Made by a program: the position numbers and the translations under genes
The notes under the pieces: generated by a model
What the model was told of the DNA's origin: nothing
Seen by the model: the letters and a program-made list of their open reading frames with translations, nothing else
Databases searched by the model: none
Shown: positions 58,596-64,000 of the stretch, in pieces
How positions within the stretch are numbered: position 1 is the first letter of the stretch
How the letters are laid out: every line of letters starts with the position of its first letter
Assembly: GCA_024690635.1 (NCBI GenBank)
Contig: JAILOW010000095.1
Span: forward strand, 1-64,000
Reading direction: 5' to 3'
From: Butyrivibrio sp.
GTDB taxonomy: Bacteria > Bacillota_A > Clostridia > Lachnospirales > Lachnospiraceae
DNA length: 64,000 nt

Positions 58596-60950
58596 TCAGC
58601 CTTCGCCCTGCAGTCTTTCTGCAAGTGCGGTGTTTCTCTTATTATCATCGGTTTTTCCAACAGCAATGTCAAATGCTGAGAGGATTTTACCATACTGGAA
58701 TTTTTCTTCTCCGTAGAACCTAAATTCTTTCTTTGCTCTTGTCTCTCCTGTATAGAAAAGTGAGCGGTTAAGGAGAATATAATCGCCAAATGTATATGCC
58801 ATCATCATGCAGGGGGCTTCTGAACCCTGGCATTTATGAAGCGTTGTTGCATAGGCAAGCGTAAGGTTTGGCGCTGTTGCCTTTGTATATCCGCCAACGG
58901 AACCGTCATCAAAAAGGACTATCATCTTGTAGGAGTCATTTTCTTCGTCGGGCATGATTTTCTGTACAATGCCTCTTTCCCCGTTGAAGATACCAAGCAT
59001 GGGCTTTCCATTTCTTCTCATCTCAAAGTTGTAGTCGTTTTTTGTCTGCATTACACGATCTCCAACCCTGAATTTAAGATTTGCGGAGTATTCAGCTTCC
59101 ATCTGACCTTTTGTAAACACATCCTGTAGGGTGCGGTTTAGTCTGTTTACAGAGACAATTCCCCGCTCTCTCATTGCTGTGCAGAGCATTACATTGGTTA
59201 TGCCATACTCAGCGACCTTTTTCTTATAATCGTTTACGATAAGGTCTGCCAGGTTGTCGGCGTTGCCGGGGATATAGATAAAGTGCTCGTCGTAGCAGTA
59301 TCTGTCTATCTTCATTCCTGCATTTATAAGCTCGGAATTATGTGCTATCGTGCCAGAGTTTCTATGGCCCTGCTTCAAAAGGATACAGGGGATAACCTCT
59401 GAGTCTATCATGTCCTTTAAGACCTTGCCGGGTCCTACGGATGCTATCTGGTCCACATCACCTATAAAGATGATATTGCAGTTTCTTGCAAATTTAAGGA
59501 TCTTCGCCATAAGGAAGATGTCCACCATGGAAGACTCATCACATAATATCAGCTTATTCTTAGGTGAAATACCTGTCTTTTCCATAGAAAATACCGCCCT
59601 GTGAGCTGTCATGGCATCATATCCGGTGCTTTCTGTCATTCTCTGAGCTGCCCTTCCCGTGGGAGCCAGCATTATGATGTCGCTCTTATCGTAATGTCTT
59701 CCTGCTGATAAGAAGCTCTCAGCTATGATCTCGGCAATGGCGGTCTTACCTCTACCGGGGCCGCCTGATATTATGGACACTCTGTTCATAAGTCCAAGAT
59801 ATACTGCTTTTCTCTGTTCCTCCGTAATCACAAAGGTTCCAGAGCCTGACTTTGACATCTCAAGGGTTTTTCTTTTTTCAACATTCTTTATGGACTCTTC
59901 AATTACTTCGGGCTTTATAAACCTTACGGAACGCTCTTTTAGCATTTCGCCAAGTGTCTGTGCAACAAACATCTCTGTGCTATACATCTTAGCTGTATAT
60001 ATCCTGCCGTCGTCATTAACAAGAGTCTCGTTTTCAACAGACTCTGAGATGGCATCAGCAAGTGTATCAAGGATAAGATTTCTTGATTCTACTGTTCTGT
60101 CTATCTTTTCAAGGGTTTCTGCAGAAGGGCTGTGGGCTTTGATAAACTTCTCCCTTCCCGTTGCCCATGCTTTTGCGGCATTTTCTGCAACTTTTTCGGT
60201 TGTGCCATCGTCAAACTTGGGCATAGGACAAAGAATATGCACTATCTGTTCCTTTATCTCTTCCATTGTTTGATAGCAGTGCCCTCCTGCTGACTGCGCA
60301 TTTTCTATCACATAATACACAGCCGCCTGAAGGCGGTATATTGAGTCGGGCTTGATGCCACATCCCATTGCGATTGCGTCTGCCCTTACAAATCCAAATC
60401 CGTCAAGATCTGTCTGAAGGACATAAGGGTTTTTCTTAAGCGTCTTTACCGCATCGTCGCCATATTTTTCATATATATGCTGTACCTGATTCTTAGTCCC
60501 TACCCCGTTAAGGAAAAGGACTATATCTTTGTACTTTTTGTTTTCTTCATATGACGGATAGGCTTTTTCTATGGTTGCTTCGCCTATTCCTTTTACTGTC
60601 GTGAGAAGCCTTCTGCCTTCTTCTGTCTCAAACATGGAAAGAGCATCTTCTCCGTATGCATTGGCTATTGCCTTTGCTTTGGTAAGGCCAATGTGTTTAA
60701 TGTATCCGTCTGCAAGAAAGCGCACTACTCCTGCATTTTTGTCAGCTTCTACGCTAAGAACGGAAGATATTTTAAACTGTCTTCCGTATTTATTTACTTC
60801 TTCGGCGCCCTCAAGGGTTACAGCCATACCGATTGAAGCATCGGGGATTATGCCAACCGCAAGAGTCTTTTTGCCTGCGTTGACTATCTCATATCTACCC
60901 CAATCATTATCTTTTTGTGTAAGGATTTTCTTTATCTCTCCGGTTATCAA
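58596..60950 (-). CDS. RecD2-like SF1B helicase
   Basis: 784 residues, TTG start at 60950 with GGAG 9 nt upstream. N-terminal OB-like domain (1-80), HhH region with GIGEATIEKAYPSY, then the helicase: Walker A SIISGGPGRGKTAIAEII (about 400), Walker B LILCDESSMVDIFLM, GDVDQIASVGPGKVL and, at the C-terminus, VGDRVMQTKNDYNFEM with LAYATTLHKCQGSE and LLNRSLFYTGETRAK. All are as in RecD2/TraA-type helicases, which unwind DNA 5'-3'. First gene of a three- to four-gene unit. Confidence 0.9.
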   Translation of the reverse strand: MITGEIKKILTQKDNDWGRYEIVNAGKKTLAVGIIPDASIGMAVTLEGAEEVNKYGRQFKISSVLSVEADKNAGVVRFLADGYIKHIGLTKAKAIANAYGEDALSMFETEEGRRLLTTVKGIGEATIEKAYPSYEENKKYKDIVLFLNGVGTKNQVQHIYEKYGDDAVKTLKKNPYVLQTDLDGFGFVRADAIAMGCGIKPDSIYRLQAAVYYVIENAQSAGGHCYQTMEEIKEQIVHILCPMPKFDDGTTEKVAENAAKAWATGREKFIKAHSPSAETLEKIDRTVESRNLILDTLADAISESVENETLVNDDGRIYTAKMYSTEMFVAQTLGEMLKERSVRFIKPEVIEESIKNVEKRKTLEMSKSGSGTFVITEEQRKAVYLGLMNRVSIISGGPGRGKTAIAEIIAESFLSAGRHYDKSDIIMLAPTGRAAQRMTESTGYDAMTAHRAVFSMEKTGISPKNKLILCDESSMVDIFLMAKILKFARNCNIIFIGDVDQIASVGPGKVLKDMIDSEVIPCILLKQGHRNSGTIAHNSELINAGMKIDRYCYDEHFIYIPGNADNLADLIVNDYKKKVAEYGITNVMLCTAMRERGIVSVNRLNRTLQDVFTKGQMEAEYSANLKFRVGDRVMQTKNDYNFEMRRNGKPMLGIFNGERGIVQKIMPDEENDSYKMIVLFDDGSVGGYTKATAPNLTLAYATTLHKCQGSEAPCMMMAYTFGDYILLNRSLFYTGETRAKKEFRFYGEEKFQYGKILSAFDIAVGKTDDNKRNTALAERLQGEG

Positions 60951-61000
60951 AGACTCTTTCTCCGTTCTTTTGTGATTTTCTTAATATGTTTCACATTAAG

Positions 61001-61069
61001 TATGGGAGGATTTTGTGTAATCTAACTTTTCTGTATGGCAAAATGCTGTGAGAATAATTGCATACAGAA
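61001..61069 (-). promoter_or_regulatory. Promoter of recD unit with inverted repeat at the operator
   Basis: Box CCCATACTTAATGTGAAAC starts at 61006. At the place of CTGTACAG (32 nt upstream, 61031-61038) stands CTGTATGG, which is the left arm of an inverted repeat TTCTGTATGGCAA/TTGCATACAGAA (61029-61041 with 61058-61069). The operator seems expanded into a long palindrome here. Confidence 0.5.
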
Positions 61070-61144
61070 AAAGGAATAATTAAAGTTGCTGATGGTCAAT
61101 CTTTGTGAGGGTTTTTTGAGGGTTTAGGTTGAGGGAGTAGGCTA

Positions 61145-61178
61145 AGAAAAAACACCCGCCAATTTGACGAGTGTTTTG
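61145..61178 (-). terminator. Terminator of the 61.3-62.1 kb unit
   Basis: AACACTCG/CGGGTGTT hairpin followed by TTTT on the minus strand. Confidence 0.7.
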
Positions 61179-61263
61179 GCGAGCGTATTTTACAAGCAAG
61201 AGCCTGCAACGTGAGCCAACCTAACAGAATTATTCAGTATCATGTACTCTGCGCCCATGCAGT

Positions 61264-61650
61264 TTAACTTTCTTCTTTTACTCTTGCGGTCATTGCTCCG
61301 CGTTCCAGAGACATCATAGGTGCATTAAATCTCTGCGCTTCTTTGATGCACTCTTCTTTGTTGTTTATTTCTCCTTGTATAGCACTCTCCAACCATTCAT
61401 AGACTTTCTCTGTATGTTTTTGTATCCATGCGCCAAACTCTGCCGCGATTTCTTTAGTAAAGTCATCGCCAACAACGCTTTCTTCGTAAGATTTGCCGTA
61501 TTTTTCATACTCAAATTCGTCCCACAGCCAGTCTTCGATCAAAGACTCAAACCAGGTATGCCCCTGGTAAGAAATCTTTGATGCATTATAGTGGTCATCA
61601 GGTTCGATAAGGATAATATCAGAAAATCCTCTGTAATGCGTCTGGCTCAT
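61264..61650 (-). CDS. Acidic hypothetical protein
   Basis: 128 residues, rich in Asp/Glu (WLWDEFEYEKYGKSYEESVV). Its start overlaps the stop of the gene before it (ATGA), so the two are coupled. Small acidic paired proteins on conjugative elements can be antirestriction proteins (DNA mimics), but no ArdA-type motif is visible. Confidence 0.65.
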   Translation of the reverse strand: MSQTHYRGFSDIILIEPDDHYNASKISYQGHTWFESLIEDWLWDEFEYEKYGKSYEESVVGDDFTKEIAAEFGAWIQKHTEKVYEWLESAIQGEINNKEECIKEAQRFNAPMMSLERGAMTARVKEES

Positions 61651-62147
61651 GTGGCAGCTCCTTTTGTAATCTCATTAGCAATTTCATGGACAGGATGGTT
61701 CTTTTCCATGAATGCATTAACAGCATCAAAATCTTTCTTTGAAACTCCGTAAGGCATAAATACTACGATGATGCTGTCCTTTGTGCCATCACTCCATTCG
61801 CAGAAGTCCTTTTCGTACATTACCGTGAACTGTGGGAATTTCACTGCGATCAGCTCTGCAAAAACCTTTGCCTTGTCAAGATATTCCTCATAGGTAATTC
61901 CGTAACTTTCAGCAGTGTGCTGTGAGTATTCATCCTCGTATGCAATTCCATATTGCCCGTCAAGCTCTGTGAGATAGCAGCGGAATCCGTATCCATCAGT
62001 CCAAAGGGTATTGAAAAGTTCCTGTAACTGTACCGGAAGGTCTCTAACATCAATATCCTCTCTTGTCTCAACATCGGGTGTGAACAGATCGCCACAGCCG
62101 TTACTCCAGTACCTGTATGATTTTGAAATCTCTTTTACTTTGCTCAT
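61647..62147 (-). CDS. Acidic hypothetical protein
   Basis: 166 residues, acidic, with YGIAYEDEYSQHTAESYGIT and VIVVFMPYGVSKKDFDAVNAF-like segments. Coupled to the next gene. Promoter of the CTGTACAG/CCCATA type upstream (62351-62388). Function not recognised. Confidence 0.65.
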   Translation of the reverse strand: MSKVKEISKSYRYWSNGCGDLFTPDVETREDIDVRDLPVQLQELFNTLWTDGYGFRCYLTELDGQYGIAYEDEYSQHTAESYGITYEEYLDKAKVFAELIAVKFPQFTVMYEKDFCEWSDGTKDSIIVVFMPYGVSKKDFDAVNAFMEKNHPVHEIANEITKGAAT

Positions 62148-62183
62148 TATTGTTCTCCTTATTGGTTTTGTGGGGGTGTCCGC

Positions 62184-62340
62184 TTACGCAGACACCTTTT
62201 CACATGGTTTACCATAAATATCTACAGCAAAATCCTCGTTGTCCTCTGCGCCATACTTATCGCAAAGTTTTTTAAACTCATTCTTAAGATAGCAGGTTGC
62301 TGAGTTACCATTCTTAGTTGAGCCTTTCTTTAAGTCTTTT
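62184..62340 (-). pseudogene. Possible small protein without a clear start
   Basis: The frame reads KNGNSATCYLKNEFKKLCD and then YGAEDNEDFAVDIYGKPC, ending with TAA at 62184-62186, and looks like real protein text, but no in-frame ATG, GTG or TTG is present after the promoter box at 62351. Either a remnant or started at a rare codon. Its stop lies within a GGTGTCTGCG/CGGACACC hairpin. Confidence 0.35.
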
Positions 62341-62350
62341 GTGTCTAAAT

Positions 62351-62388
62351 TATGGGATTTTTTAGAGGCATGTTGGTTTTCTGTACAG
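62351..62388 (-). promoter_or_regulatory. CTGTACAG + CCCATA promoter
   Basis: CCCATAATTTAGACAC starts at 62356 and CTGTACAG is at 62381-62388 on the minus strand; 32 nt. Confidence 0.6.
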
Positions 62389-62443
62389 TAATTTTATTGC
62401 TTCTTTAGTGTGTTTTGTGCATAATCAAATTATTGGAGGAGCT

Positions 62444-62704
62444 ATGTTTACAGAAAACGATTTTTTGCAGATAGATAAAAGCTTTGAGGTTATTACCAAA
62501 ACTTCGTCGCATATCATCCTAAAAAGCCAGTGCGGGCACATTTGGGACATCTACTGCCGTGATATGGAGCGCGGAACAAGCCTTGTGCTGTATCACAAAC
62601 ATAAAGAAGGATACCCGTTTCATGAACAGCCCTTTATTCATCCGAGAACCGTGCAGAAAGCGATGGAGTATATAAGAAATCACGACAAGCATGTTAAAAC
62701 ATAG
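62444..62704 (+). CDS. Small hypothetical protein
   Basis: 86 residues from ATG 62444 (TTGGAGGAGCT upstream). Cys/His-containing stretch QCGHIWDIYCRDMERG. One of the few + strand genes, divergent from the acidic pair. Function not recognised. Confidence 0.65.
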   Translation: MFTENDFLQIDKSFEVITKTSSHIILKSQCGHIWDIYCRDMERGTSLVLYHKHKEGYPFHEQPFIHPRTVQKAMEYIRNHDKHVKT

Positions 62705-62705
62705 C

Positions 62706-62733
62706 AAAAGAGAGCCGCAACGACTCTCTTTAA
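62706..62733 (+). terminator. Terminator of the small + strand gene
   Basis: AAAGAGAG/CTCTCTTT hairpin; short T run. Confidence 0.6.
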
Positions 62734-62793
62734 CAGGAAAAAATTGAAATGGTATACTCTTGGCTCAAAGAGTTATTTAACGCATAAGCGAAT

Positions 62794-63501
62794 TTAGCAA
62801 TAGGTCTTTTTAATAAGGTCTCCAAGTGCCTTAATGATCATGGCATCACTTTCCATGATGGACACCCTGGTCCTTACAAGCATATCTGCAGTAAGTGAAC
62901 TAAATTCGGGGAGGCTGAATGCTTCCATAATGGGAGCAGCATACTTTTCGTCGAATTTATTCTTTTTAAGAAGGGCTTTGACTTCGGCATCCTTGATCTG
63001 CTTAAAATTTACCTCTTTTTCCATGGGCTTATTCATGGCTGTATCAAATGATTTAGCCCTGCCTCTTTTCTTTGCAGGCGCGGGATCTGTCTTTATCTCG
63101 CCATCTACTTTTTTTACTTTTTTTGGGCGCCCAACTTTTTCTTTGGCAGGCTCCGGCGCATTCTCCGTTTTGACCTGCGGTACAGAAGGAACTTTTACGG
63201 TTCTTTTCTGCGTCTTTGTAACCTTTGCAGGCGATCCGTTAAACACAGCTAAAAGAGCGCTGTCATTGGTATACAGCTTTGCGTTCTTTTCCAATATGTG
63301 CAGTTCTCCAAGCTTAAATGCATACTCTGCGATACTGCCTTTCCCTGCATAGACGATCTCAAAATCGCCCTTCATAACGCCAAGGACCGCAACGGGGACG
63401 GTCTCTGACTCTGTCGTAAGGATATATGCCTTGCCTTTATCTGTAAAAATACTCTTTTCAGGGATATATCCGTCCTTTAAGATGATGATTTTACACGCCA
63501 T
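62794..63501 (-). CDS. Putative DNA-binding protein with AT-hook-like linker
   Basis: 235 residues, AAGGAGGAACCAG ribosome site. An N-terminal beta-rich domain (about 1-95), a basic linker with two AT-hook-like segments (KVGRPKKVKK and KKRGRAKS), and a C-terminal helical domain. I infer DNA binding through the GRP/RGR cores; partner and role unknown. It follows the RecD-like gene at the right edge by 39 nt. Confidence 0.6.
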   Translation of the reverse strand: MACKIIILKDGYIPEKSIFTDKGKAYILTTESETVPVAVLGVMKGDFEIVYAGKGSIAEYAFKLGELHILEKNAKLYTNDSALLAVFNGSPAKVTKTQKRTVKVPSVPQVKTENAPEPAKEKVGRPKKVKKVDGEIKTDPAPAKKRGRAKSFDTAMNKPMEKEVNFKQIKDAEVKALLKKNKFDEKYAAPIMEAFSLPEFSSLTADMLVRTRVSIMESDAMIIKALGDLIKKTYC

Positions 63502-63540
63502 TTCTGGTTCCTCCTTGTATCGTTAATGTATTTATAGTTT

Positions 63541-64000
63541 TTATGCACTCCTTAACTTTTCTATTAGTCCGGTGTTTCTTGTAAACTCGTATTTTGAGCT
63601 TATGGCATCTTCAAGTGCATCTTTTTCGGAAAGGATCATTACATTTTCCTTTGCCCTTGTTATTTCAACATAAAGAAGCTGTCTCTGAAGCATTGATGCG
63701 GGCTTTTTGGGTATGATGATAACTGCGTTCTTACATTCTGAGCCTTGCGCCTTATGCGCTGTTATGGCATAGGCAAGCTCGATATCCTGCAGTTCTGTTC
63801 CCTGAAGATATACAGGACCGTCGTCAGTAGATATCTTTACATAGGTATTGCCATGCATTTTCTGTATAGATGCGACAGTGCCTTCTTCTCCGTTAAAATA
63901 GCCTTTTTCATAGTTATTGTGGTTAAATATTACTTTATCACCTACGCAGAATATATAAGGCCCGTATTCTACAAACTCGTCTGTTTTATTTTCAATCCGA
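63541..64000 (-). CDS. RecD2-like helicase, C-terminal part, gene continues beyond the window
   Basis: The frame is open to the right edge; about 152 residues are visible. VGDKVIFNHNNYEKGYFNGEEG and, after the SH3-like part, ELAYAITAHKAQGSECKNAVIII with LLYVEITRAKENVMILS are the last motifs of RecD-type helicases (V and VI). A second such helicase besides the one at 58.6 kb. Confidence 0.8.
   Translation of the reverse strand, partial: RIENKTDEFVEYGPYIFCVGDKVIFNHNNYEKGYFNGEEGTVASIQKMHGNTYVKISTDDGPVYLQGTELQDIELAYAITAHKAQGSECKNAVIIIPKKPASMLQRQLLYVEITRAKENVMILSEKDALEDAISSKYEFTRNTGLIEKLRSA

Noticed and set aside
63541..63999. A suspected frameshift in the RecD-like helicase near the right edge.
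   Set aside because: Rereading bases 63941-63960 shows the frame is continuous to the window edge.

Overview
The window looks like part of a large conjugative plasmid or other big extrachromosomal element of an anaerobic low-to-mid GC Firmicute, probably a rumen or gut Lachnospiraceae relative such as Butyrivibrio. This is an inference. It rests on AGGAGG ribosome sites, class III (oxygen-sensitive) ribonucleotide reductase, Gram-positive type IV secretion proteins of the PrgI/VirB4/NlpC-P60 kind, a ParM-like actin, and a complete set of its own replication proteins with no rRNA, tRNA or central metabolism. Nearly all genes lie on the minus strand. No relaxase and no recognisable Rep protein lie in the window.

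Layout. 0-2.85 kb (+): the end of an unknown gene, then a compact RNA-guided-nuclease-like locus. It is a 464-residue TnpB/Cas12-like protein flanked on both sides by a short array of 36-nt repeats, each array preceded by a homologous, structured leader of about 93 nt. 2.8-5.1 kb: tyrosine recombinase, a stand-alone NIF3/PII-like domain, and an antitoxin with a broken PIN toxin. 5.2-8.7 kb: NrdD fused to glutaredoxin; an unknown + strand gene and a frameshifted small membrane protein. 8.9-16.2 kb: secreted and coiled-coil surface proteins, then a MoxR AAA+/VWA-metallopeptidase pair. 16.4-19.4 kb: ParM-like actin operon. 19.5-31.7 kb: type IV secretion (NlpC/P60 cell-wall hydrolase, VirB4, PrgI, VirB6-like, pilin-like, VirD4, accessory protein). 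31.8-38.8 kb: SSB, HU, DnaQ-like exonuclease, Rad52-like annealing protein, a second OB-fold protein and several unknowns. 38.8-51.9 kb: DNA polymerase III alpha interrupted by a group I intron, an SF2 helicase coupled to a seven-repeat protein, primase, HAD protein, NERD nuclease-like protein and a sigma-70-like factor. 52.4-64 kb: Rad50/SbcC-like ATPase, TM2-exonuclease fusion, NYN protein, RecD-like helicases and small unknown genes.

A regulatory code ties the window together. More than two dozen intergenic regions carry a box reading CCCATAnTT on the gene strand, about 50 nt before the start codon. In about ten of them the palindrome CTGTACAG starts exactly 32 (once 31) nt upstream of the box. 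The mini-arrays are driven by the same promoter type as the replication and segregation genes. The sigma-70-like protein at 50.8 kb is a natural candidate reader of the box.

Most noteworthy: (1) the dual-array, apparently nuclease-dead Cas12/TnpB-like locus; (2) the CTGTACAG-N24-CCCATA regulon plus its possible sigma factor; (3) a 378-nt ORF-less group I intron in the RPGP motif of a polymerase III alpha gene that also carries a coiled-coil insertion in its PHP domain; (4) a helicase translationally coupled to a seven-repeat putative DNA-binding protein.
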